Shown here one piece after another: positions 13,300 through 21,569 of a stretch of 64,000 nt of DNA. This DNA comes from Sipunculus nudus (lineage: Eukaryota; Annelida; Sipuncula; Golfingiida; Sipunculidae), in contig CM049317.1 in the NCBI GenBank assembly GCA_026874595.1, positions 64,498,118-64,562,117 on the forward strand, read 5' to 3'. Each line of letters begins with the position of its first letter. The stretch's first letter is position 1. The notes under the pieces were generated by a model. That model was not told the origin of the DNA and searched no databases. It saw only the letters and a program-made list of their open reading frames with translations. Position numbers and translations under genes: made by a program.

Positions 13300-13380
13300 G
13301 ATGTATCCCATTGGTTGAGGTATTGGTTTACCGAGCTGTAGGTCCCTGGTTTGAACCAAGAAATCACAAAAGGCAAATTG
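13300..13380 (+). repeat. tRNA-derived SINE-like fragment
   Basis: A box-A-like stretch (ttggttgaggtattgg, about 13311-13326) is followed by a box-B-like GGTTTGAACC at 13348-13357, spaced as in a tRNA-derived RNA polymerase III promoter. The surrounding sequence does not fold as a full tRNA, so a SINE head or tRNA relic is more likely than a functional tRNA gene. Confidence 0.4.
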
Positions 13381-15777
13381 GTTAGATCTCAGTAGACCAC
13401 CAGATTGTTAATATAATATAAATGACAGGTTATTATTAATAGGCTTTTCCGAGGCTTGTGCAACTGAAAATTTGAAAACCAGAAGGCTTCTTATTATCAG
13501 CCTCATTCACTAGACCGTCCTATCAGCAGGACTTGGTCCTTTCCCTTTGGAAAAAAGACCCAACTTAAGTGGAGATTTAATACCCGAGATATACTTATAA
13601 AAAAATATGGTAACACTGCTTGTAGCCCTCTGCCACAAATTTTTTTTATAGGTGTAATAATTGTAATATTTAAAAAAAAACTTCAGTTTGCTTTTAAGGC
13701 CCATTTGAATTGCTGCAGATCATTGCCAGGCTTTCTGTTGCATATCAGTTTTGCCATGAAATAGAACACCGCAGTAAAGCAGATGCACATACAAAATGCC
13801 CAGGGTACTAAAGCACTGTGGCCAAGTCACTGTGGAGCTTTACCATCACATATGTACAGTACTACATACATAAAACTTTTGCACTCCATTTACATTTAGT
13901 GCAGTAGGAAACTGCTCAAGCAAAATCGAGAATGTTTTGGTTGATGTGCATTGGAATTTTGCTTATGGTCTTTAGATCATGAAAGGCATGGCTATGCATT
14001 GGTCGGGGAATTTCTGCTGAAAAGCATTCTCTTGAACATATATGTAGAAATACATGCCTGATGCAGACATTACTGTTGCTTGTAGGTCAGATCTGCAACT
14101 GTTTGTATGGTAGCTTTACTGACAAGGACTTTGTGTGGCTCTGTTTCTTGATTATTTTGGTTGTGAACAGATATTGATTGTTATTGGTCTCCTTTAGAAT
14201 GTGGAAGGTATGGTATGAATTCTGTTATTCACATACCAGACAATTGGACAAAAGAACGAAAAGATTCATGCCCTGGTATTGTGACAGAATCGAAACCTCA
14301 TTTTTATCAGGTAGAGCTAAATCTGGGTCCTACAGAAATAGCTTTGTCAAAACTGTTTTGTCAGTTTTCTATAATTAAAAAAGTGAAAAGATAACAATTT
14401 CATCTATTCAGTGTTGACAGTAGTTGATCCCTTTTCATATGCAAACCAGTTTTAGTGATGTAAATAAATCAGAGTGGGTATTAATATGCCTCACATGACT
14501 CCTGTATACATCTATAGAAAATTTGTATATACAGGAAAACGTCACTTGCACATATACAACTCTATTGCGTGCACCTCCCTTCTACAGACACTTTAGTAGA
14601 TCTTATGAAATAGAAAGGTCAAAGACCTCTAAGACTAACAATGGCTCGAGCCTGATATAAACAAGAATTTGCTCGATCTCGTAACTGTTTGCGATTGGCA
14701 AGTTCCAGATGTATCAATCAGGAACGACAGGGCATTTTAAAGACATTATAATCTTTATTGACCAGTTGGAAATGTGAAATAGCACATTTAATGTGACAAC
14801 TGTAATGCTTCTTTACAAGACTGCAGTGCTTTCGGACTAGTGCCAAATATTTCTAAAGTGCCAAACATTTTAAACTTTAAACTCTTTTGGAACTAACTCA
14901 AAAAAAAATTTTAAATAGATGTGCCTTTTCTTATTCACATTGAAAACACCTTGGATGATGTGGACACTCAGTTGGCAATGATAAGGGTTTCAGCATCTTG
15001 TGTTTGTGGTTTGAAAAGGGTATTAGTCACATCAGGGTCCATTTTTTGCCAAAACATTTGTTTTACCGCATCTGGAATCATATTTAGCATGATAGATTTT
15101 ATAGCATTGTTGTTAATCACCAGCAAGCCTGTGAGCTTGGTGACTTTATTGGCCCAAAGGGGGCAATATTCAACCAGAGCCAGATGTGGATTGCACGCTT
15201 AGCAGATAATACCATCAATTAATGGCTGAGGCATCTCAGCGGTGAATCCATGTCGATGATGCATCCACAAGAAAGTCTGTAGCATCGCATGAGAAAAACA
15301 TCAAACAGCTTTATTTACTCTCAGTTGTAACAAATAAATTTAATCTCAATCAATGGTTTAAAAAACCAAAACAGTCAGAGACACATATATATCTCTGGCA
15401 GCATTCTTGATATCCATAACTTAATGGATGAAGGTTGATGAAACTTGTAGAGAGATGGTCCTGTGAAGCAGAAAATAATATGTTTTGAAAAGGATGCAAT
15501 AAATAAAACCACTCATGGAAAATTAGTTTAGTGCAGCATACTGAAATTTCAGGAAATATCCCAATTTAAGGAAAGCTAAGGATATTTAGAAGTTCCTTTT
15601 CTGGTATTGCAGGAAATTTAACAATTTTGCACATATATATTTAGACCCCGATTAGTTTTACAAATTTTCTTAGAATCTTGGAACCAGTGCCATGCCTGTA
15701 ATTGGACATTTGTGTATTACATAGATGTTTTATTCTGCAGATTTTGCATATGAGTTGCCTTGATAGTGCACCATTTT
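13381..15777. other. Non-coding DNA
   Basis: AT-rich, with no recognisable gene or repeat. ORFs at 14178-14378 and 14921-15202 show no family resemblance. Confidence 0.5.
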
Positions 15778-17215
15778 TAGCTCAGCTGACTATAAGTCAT
15801 CTGAGCTATAGTCGTGGTCCATTGTCCGTCGTCCGTCCGTCTGTCCGTCCGTCCGTCCGTCAGTCCGTCCGTCCGTCCGTCCGTCCGTCCGTAGATGTGG
15901 CACGTTTTGAAACCGTAAGACCTAGGAATCCAAAATTCAGCATAATGTTAGATGTCCCCAAGATCTCCTACCAAGCCGAAAACTGGGTCTTTGCGCCTTC
16001 ATTCCTTTGAGAAATTAAGGAAAAACCTCAATTTTTTATTAAAAACCTATTTTCTCACTTCAGGACTGCCTAATATCAAAACCACTCATCTGTTTTTCGT
16101 CATATTTCCTATAAATAATCCTCTATATAATTCCTATGTATATGCCAGAAATTAGGTCTGTATTATATAATTTAAAAAAGTTATGGGCCCAAACATAATG
16201 CATTTTGTAAATAATCAGGAAAGAAATTTTATCATTTAACACAAAACTTGTTAAAGCTAAGCTCTTTTTTTCCAGTAATATTTCTTTTATTAATCAAAAT
16301 TAAATTGTATACCCAAAATTAGATCAAAATCTTTTAAATTTTTTAAAATATTAGTAAAAATAAAAAATTGGTACCTTAAATTTTGCCCAACTTTGACCAT
16401 GGCACGTTTTTTTTTCTGTAACTGCTGTGGATTTAATTTTCACAGCATGTTTTAGTTAGCATTTCAACTGTTAACATTAAAAATTTGAAACCAGTTGATA
16501 AAAAAATGTAGATTTTATTTAAGTTTTCAAGCACCATGTCACATATTGCTAGTGTTATGTAGTTTGCTAGAGCTCAACTCCCGAGCTTCAGCTCTAAGTT
16601 CCTTAAATTTGGCATACAGTTAGATTTCTCCAAAATCCCCTACCATGCCAAGAATTTGGTCACCAGGACTTAATTCCTTTGAGATATCAATGAAAAACTT
16701 CATTTTTCCATTAAAAACCCATTGTTACACTTTAAGACTGCCTAATATCAAAACCACTGATCTGACTTTGATCATATATAATATACATATTTTTCTATAC
16801 ATTCGCTATGCACATGCCAGAAATGATGTCAGTATTGTGAATTTTTTTTAAGTTATGGGCCCAAACATAATGCACTTTGTAAAAAATCAAGAAATATATT
16901 TACTCCCTTAACAAGGGCATTGCTGAAGCTAGAGATTTTTTTGTCAGGGATGTAACATTAGTTAATCAAGATTCAATTGAATACCCAAAATTAGTTCTGA
17001 ATTTTTCAAATTTTATAAGTTATTAGTATAAATATAAAATTAGTACCTTAAATTTTGCCCAACTGTGACCATGGCATGTTTGTTTCCCGTGAGCACTGTT
17101 GATATAATTTTCATATCATGCACACATAAGGATTTCATCTTTGTAGTTTAGAAAGCTGAAAGAAATTGGCCAAATATTGTAGCTTTTATTAATGTTTTTT
17201 ATGAGACCCTGGTAG
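15778..17215 (+). mobile_element. Hairpin plus (GTCC)n element with a tandemly duplicated body
   Basis: Starts with a 31-nt hairpin (15778-15808: tagctcagctgac / gtcatctgagcta, 13-bp stem with one mismatch), then a (GTCC)n run at 15824-15892. The body occurs twice at a period of about 670 bp. One copy starts near 15925 and the other near 16598. Shared blocks include ctgcctaatatcaaaaccac, a gttatgggcccaaacataatgca block, and ccttaaattttgcccaact. Elements with this start are common in mollusc genomes to my knowledge; the class is not established here. ORFs through it (15702-16010, 15952-16155, 16645-16851) are not believed to be coding. Confidence 0.6.
15824..15892 (+). repeat. (GTCC)n microsatellite
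   Basis: Near-perfect tetranucleotide run of gtcc with a few interruptions, inside the hairpin element. Confidence 0.95.
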
Positions 17216-18516
17216 ACTTTGGCTCTCTCCAGCCCCTCTTGAGTCACCTGTATGTTGACCTTGTTGACCTTTCATCAAATTATGCACGCTTGAGGCGAGA
17301 ATCCAGGCAGCTTATGGCCAGCCACAGTTGATCCAGGTGTCCAACCCAACTCATCTAGTAGTTTTAACCAACAACATAACAATAAACAATAAATTAATAA
17401 ATTTTTATTGGTTTTTAATAACAAATTAAAGAAAAATAGAAAAGGAATTTGTTAGTTTATAATAACAGGAAATTAACTTGCAGTTACTGATGATATAAGA
17501 ATCTTGTATCGATGGGTAGAATGTCACATATTCCAAATAACACCATGCAGTCACCTATGGCATTTTTCAGTTCATTTTTAATGATAAAGAAGTAAATCAT
17601 ATTATTCATTACTAATCATTAGGGATTATATGAAGGAAATTAATGATAGACAAAGATGCAGTTGATAATATTAATCTAGATTCCTACTGTGTCTAGTGTG
17701 TACATTGATGTGAAATTAGTCCAAAATGAATTTTTTACAGTTATTTTTTAATATAAATAAAAGCCATAAAACCAGGTACTTAATATCATTATTTAAATGT
17801 GTGAATTTTGAATATTCTGGATTCTCAACATCATTGTTTGGTGAAAACTGAATAAATACCAGACATGGTGCAAATACTTTGTAATTGTATTTAAATACGA
17901 ATATGATTATGTACTCCATTATAAAATTTCTTGCATAAAGAATGGGAATTCAGGTAAAAATGAAAGTATATGAATACTCGTGCAAATACTTTCAAAATGT
18001 ATTCATGAATGCATTCATGAATATATTCTTTAATATATTTTAATAATCATATCAGTTATATTTCATTTTAAAAAATCAAAAGATTCTCTTATTATTTTTA
18101 ATAAAAATTATATTTGGGACAATATTTGTAATTTTTTTAATAAATAGTTAAACTCTTAAATTATATGTTCTGCTTATAAGTTATATGGCCAAGTCCAAAT
18201 TTGTGTGACAGTAGTACTCCATTTGTTAATAAAATAAATGAAATCAATCCTCTTCCCTGTCTCTAAAGGTACTATCAATATCATACATAAGCTAAACAAC
18301 AACAACTCATAATACAGCTTATATTTATTACCACACAAAACCAGCATGTGCCTCATTTCTAAATCATATTTTTTGATCATATATAACAGCTGAGCGTCGT
18401 GACCCATAGGTCCCTTGTTTGAGGCTTTGAATGGTTGTCAAAGTGGTTGTAAAGTCCGTCTGATTCCTCATATTTACTTTTAATCCAGAATGATTCAAAA
18501 TTTACTGTTTTTACAG
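17216..18516. other. Sequence upstream of the first recognised ADAR exon, probable intron end
   Basis: Very AT-rich, ending in the T-rich acceptor tract at 18497-18516. It includes the palindromic repeat region 17860-18060. Because the exon at 18517 starts inside a codon, at least the last part must be intron. Confidence 0.7.
17860..18060. repeat. GTATT/ATTC palindromic repeat region
   Basis: Contains two related phrases with gtgcaaatacttt (about 17868 and 17979), a palindromic gtatttaaatac (about 17888) and a perfect 24-bp palindrome at 18000-18023 built from attcatgaat and gcattcatga. This resembles degenerate GTATTTGAATAC-type repeats seen in marine invertebrates. Confidence 0.45.
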
Positions 18517-18794
18517 ATGGAATCAAGACAGAGAAGGCCGACCAGGGGGACAACGGGGTTGACCAGTCAGAGGAAGGGGGTGACAGCACAGGAATGAAAC
18601 GTCAGCATCCCCAGCCTGGAGGTAAAATCAAGCGCAAGAGAAAGCGTTCCACTGGGCCACAGCTCCCTAAAAATGCGCTGATGAGGTTAAATGAACTAAA
18701 ACCTGGTCTTGAATACAAGGTCATCAGTCAGGTTGGACCTGTTCATGCCCCATCTTTCACAATGTGTGTGGAAGTCAATGGACAGGCATTTGAG
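18517..18794 (+). CDS. ADARB1-like: ADAR2-like RNA editase, exon with basic N-terminal stretch and first half of dsRBD1
   Basis: Internal coding exon of a double-stranded-RNA-specific adenosine deaminase of the ADAR2 (ADARB1) type, which converts adenosine to inosine in duplex RNA in the nucleus. The acceptor is a T-rich tract ending in ttacag at 18511-18516. The first two bases complete a codon begun upstream, followed by 92 open codons. The donor is gtgagt at 18795, after Phe-Glu, in phase 0. Counting residues from the first full codon: an acidic leader (1-25), a basic nuclear-localisation-like run KIKRKRKRS (36-44), then the start of dsRBD1 at [18 protein letters not shown] (49-66) and the beta region [20 protein letters not shown] (73-92). 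The PKNALM..LNE.KPGL and GPVHAP blocks are characteristic of ADAR2 rather than ADAR1. The true start codon lies in an unseen upstream exon. The ATG at 18594 is in frame but internal. An unspliced read-through would stop at 18870-18872. Confidence 0.93.
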
Positions 18795-19324
18795 GTGAGT
18801 GTTTGTAATCATAGTGAGTTGCAAGGGAGTGCTGATTTGAAAGTTTCTTACCTGAAATATGGTATGTGTTAAATAAGATATATAAAACCTGTTTTATTAT
18901 GCTGATTAGCTGTTATGTATCATTTGTCAAAGTATCTGTGCATTGGAACAATTTATAAATGAAAATAAAAAAATTGCATTACCTAAAGTTCACACAATTT
19001 TTATATCTCTGAAGTAGAACTATTATCTTTGATAGCATAGCAGTTAGCTGTGTATACTGTAAATCATTGGTGTATCTCATCAAGTACCAAGAGTATTTAA
19101 CTCATTATGGAAAGAAAAGTTGCAGAGATCTCCAGCTGCATGGTCTTAACTGTTTCATCAATTATTTTGTTTTGATTATCTTATTTTCCTTATTATGTGT
19201 AAGAAAGACATCCTCACATATGGGTTGTGATTAGGTATTTGGAAGTATAATATAAAAAATTCTAATGAAATATACCAAATTTTGTTTCAGCTATTTTGAA
19301 ATTATTGTTCTCCTTATTTTCTAG
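18795..19324 (+). other. Intron splitting dsRBD1 of the ADAR2-like gene
   Basis: A 530-bp phase-0 intron with GTGAGT donor and a TTTTCTAG acceptor. It interrupts dsRBD1 between the third beta strand (ending ..VNGQAFE) and the GTGPTKKKAK loop-helix. The interior is AT-rich, without a recognisable repeat or gene. Confidence 0.9.
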
Positions 19325-19793
19325 GGAACTGGACCAACAAAAAAGAAGGCAAAGTTGTGTGCAGCAGAAAATGCCCTGCGTTCCTTCGTTCAGTTTCCAG
19401 CTATGAATGAAGCATTCCAGTCCATGGCAGGTCAGATGCGCAGTGGGGACTTCACACAAGATGGCGACCAGGACAACCCAATGTTCAACAACTTTGAAGG
19501 CACCCAAACTGGGGCCGTCAAAGAAGAATCAAAACCAGCCCCGCCTACAGCTGCTGCGAAAGAACAGCTCCCTGGGAAGAATCCTGTGATGATCCTCAAT
19601 GAACTTAGACCTGGATCAAGGTTCGACGTGATTTGTGAAACTGGAGAGGCCCACTCGAAGAACTTTGTCATGTCCGTGACCATTGACGATAAACAGTTCA
19701 CAGGCTCAGGGCGAAGCAAGAAGTTAGCGAAAGCGAGGGCATCCCAGAAGGCACTTGAGGCACTCTACAACCTCGAGTTCCAGTCTGTCCCAG
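19325..19793 (+). CDS. ADARB1-like: ADAR2-like RNA editase, exon with end of dsRBD1 and complete dsRBD2
   Basis: Second recognised coding exon of the ADAR2-like gene, in phase 0 with the previous one across a 530-bp intron. The acceptor is ttttctag at 19317-19324. The donor is gtaagg at 19794, leaving one base (g) of a split codon. Residues 93-248 of the joined fragment: the first residues, GTGPTKKKAKLCAAENALRS, finish dsRBD1 with the lysine-rich helix-2 start that contacts the RNA major groove. An Asp/Asn/Pro/Ala-rich linker follows (about 120-174). dsRBD2 starts at KNPVMILNELRPGSRFDV (175-192) and ends with GSGRSKKLAKARASQKAL (217-234) and EALYNLEF (235-242). Both dsRBDs keep the conserved helix-1, GPVHA- or GEAHS-type loop, and KK.AK elements, so both look able to bind RNA. 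In vertebrate ADAR2 this region precedes the catalytic deaminase domain. The open frame continues past the donor to a stop at 19982-19984. Confidence 0.95.
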
Positions 19794-20058
19794 GTAAGGA
19801 CACATCCGCATATAATAATATTCGTAAAATTTTCAATCTATCCTCTTGCACTCCCTGCCACACCATTAACAGACTTATTTTTTTTATAGATATATTGTCT
19901 TTGCACTTTCTTAGATCTACCTCCATATGTGTGTATTATTTACATTCAGACCTGCACACAAACATGCAACTTATTCATATCTGAGTACCCCCAGGTAGAT
20001 GCCATGAGACAGTGTAATGATATGCAATGTTTAGTTTAATTTGGTGCAGCCTTGTACT

Positions 20059-20064
20059 AATAAA
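20059..20064 (+). promoter_or_regulatory. AATAAA hexamer, possible intronic polyadenylation signal
   Basis: AATAAA lies 75 nt beyond the in-frame stop that ends read-through of the dsRBD2 exon. Its position suits a short intronically polyadenylated transcript. The hexamer is common by chance in AT-rich DNA, so function is inferred only. Confidence 0.25.
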
Positions 20065-20085
20065 TTCTGCTACACCATTGTTTTC

Positions 20086-20505
20086 GGGCTGGTACCCTGC
20101 AGAATTATGACCCTGCTCAGGTCAGCCAGTCCTTGGGACAGGCAAACATTTCCTGTTTTGTAACTGACTGTTGCAGATGTACTGTATCCATAGACTGGTT
20201 CTATGCTCTGAATTTGCTCCTGATTAGCTTAACATTGCCATGAAGTCTGACCCATTCATTTCCAATACACCATTGCTCTATGATGCCTTGTATAGTAATG
20301 ATGAGTTCAGCCTGCGTCTCAATGTTAAGCTAACTTGAGCAAAGAGAAATTGGTACCAGTCTTTCGATACTGTGAACTTGCATGACATGAGCCCAGAAAC
20401 TGTCTTTAGATACTGTTCATTCACCAAAGCCAGTAATAAAACTGGAGGTGTTTTCATACTTTTTGACTGACTTTACAGATCATAATTGGCAGGGTACCAG
20501 TCCAC
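20086..20505. mobile_element. MITE in ADAR intron, GGCTGGTACCCTGC terminal inverted repeats
   Basis: The left terminus (20086-20113, containing ctggtaccctgc and aattatga) and the right terminus (20478-20505, containing tcataatt and gcagggtaccag) are imperfect inverted repeats of about 28 bp. Sub-terminal inverted repeats (gcttaacattg and caatgttaagc) lie at about 20227 and 20322. Size is about 420 bp with no coding capacity. It lies in the intron after the dsRBD2 exon and would form a hairpin in the transcript. Confidence 0.7.
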
Positions 20506-20773
20506 ATGGTTAGCAGAAGATATACAGTATAAAGCATGCTGCCTGCCCCTTCAGCATTGAGTGGAGTGCTTTGTGTCAGGACTTGTTTGCCTACCTTTTA
20601 ATTTTAATTTTGAAAAAAAATGACATGAGATACCTTGCTTCAAATTTGAAAAAGCAGGTAATAGGGAGAGCCTTCCATATATCACATATCTTGCTTGATT
20701 GAAACAGTATGTTTCATATTTATGAACGTACACCCTTAATTGAGCGGTCATGCTTCATTCATTCTGGAACACC

Positions 20774-20997
20774 TTCCATTTAACCACTGCTTTCAGCAGC
20801 ATGGTTTGCTGGTTGTTCCCAACATGGCTTGGCACAAGACCAAAGTTGTTCCAATCAGTGGGGTCAGAGTATTGGTTTCAGGTTTGGTTAGACCTGTGAT
20901 ACTGTGCTCAATGGTCTGAACAATCTTGGCCCTGTTCCAACCTCCTGGTGGCACAACCCAGCAAACCAATATCTTGAAATCAGTGGTTAGGTGGAAG
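20774..20997. mobile_element. MITE family A, complete copy (AACCACTG inverted repeats)
   Basis: About 224 bp. The left part (taaccactgctttcag..., tggtttgctgg, ggcacaagacc) and the reverse complement of the right part (cctaaccactgatttcaag..., ttggtttgctgg, aacagggcc) match over about 85 bp at roughly three quarters identity, so almost the whole element is one imperfect hairpin. Related partial copies are at 40022-40140, 42112-42250 and 52066-52205, so this is a dispersed local family. Confidence 0.7.
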
Positions 20998-21421
20998 AAG
21001 TTATAGAACAAATGTAGCATTACCATTGCTATACAGAATGTAATATACAAAAAGGCAAACAACTACAAAAACTTTTTGAAGTTTTCAGATTTATATCATC
21101 TTGACACAGTATTTAGAAGACATCTTGAATGAAGATGACCTAGGTTTCCATGAAAATTAAATATGGTGCAAACATTAGGTTTTACGTACCTCCAGACAAC
21201 AACAAACAGGGTACATGGTTTATTGGTAATGTAGAAAGATAATATCACTGTCTTTGGCTTTGATGTTTTCCTCTCAATTGCTGTGACAACCACTGATAGG
21301 TCAGTGGAGGTCAGAGCAATTGAGTTTTAGTCACATGTCCATTCTGCAGTGGTGTATTTTACCAGTTAGTTGCATACATAAAATTTGTGAAGCCCAAAAA
21401 AAGTAACTGATATCAGATAAG

Positions 21422-21569
21422 GAGAGTATGGTTCCCGTCAGACTACCGGTTACGATTTACAAGGATTATCAACCAGCCAAAGAAGTGATATTTCTCGAGA
21501 AATACAAGAAGACGAGAGCCAGGATAGTATGGCCACTCAGACCACTTTTACGGCTCAAGGAATTCCAGT
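21422..21569 (+). CDS. ADARB1-like: Probable ADAR2 linker exon between dsRBD2 and deaminase domain
   Basis: Candidate third exon. Two bases (ga) complete the split Gly codon left by the dsRBD2 exon. Then 48 open codons follow, beginning EYGSRQTTGYDLQGL, continuing through an acidic Ser/Gln-rich stretch (REIQEDESQDSM) and ending TTFTAQGIP plus two bases. The donor is strong (gtaagt at 21570-21575). Composition fits the flexible linker that precedes an ADAR catalytic domain, and the exact phase match with the preceding exon supports it. The acceptor is weak: AAGGAG (21419-21424) has no pyrimidine tract and is a tandem NAGNAG site, allowing a start at 21422 or 21425 with one codon's difference. 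A more usual-looking CAG at 21439-21441 would be out of phase with the preceding exon. An ATG-started reading at 21428 is in a different frame and is not believed. I cannot confirm homology of this linker without a search. Confidence 0.6.

Larger units (their letters stand above)
19794..21421 (+). other. Intron after dsRBD2 exon, carrying two inverted-repeat elements
   Basis: A 1,628-bp intron between the dsRBD2 exon and the proposed linker exon, with donor GTAAGG. It holds two MITE-like inverted-repeat elements (20086-20505 and 20774-20997) that would fold into long hairpins in the pre-mRNA. Reading through the donor, the dsRBD frame stays open for a further 63 codons to a stop at 19982-19984. 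An AATAAA hexamer follows at 20059-20064, so an early-terminated transcript is conceivable. Confidence 0.65.

Noticed and set aside
13348-13357. Functional tRNA gene at the box-B-like site
   Set aside because: No cloverleaf or paired acceptor stem can be drawn. A SINE or tRNA relic is more likely.
19432-19719. 95-codon minus-strand ORF
   Set aside because: Shadow of the dsRBD2 exon on the opposite strand.
21442-21569. Alternative linker-exon start after cccgtcag
   Set aside because: It would enter in phase 0, incompatible with the one-base overhang of the dsRBD2 exon unless another exon intervenes.
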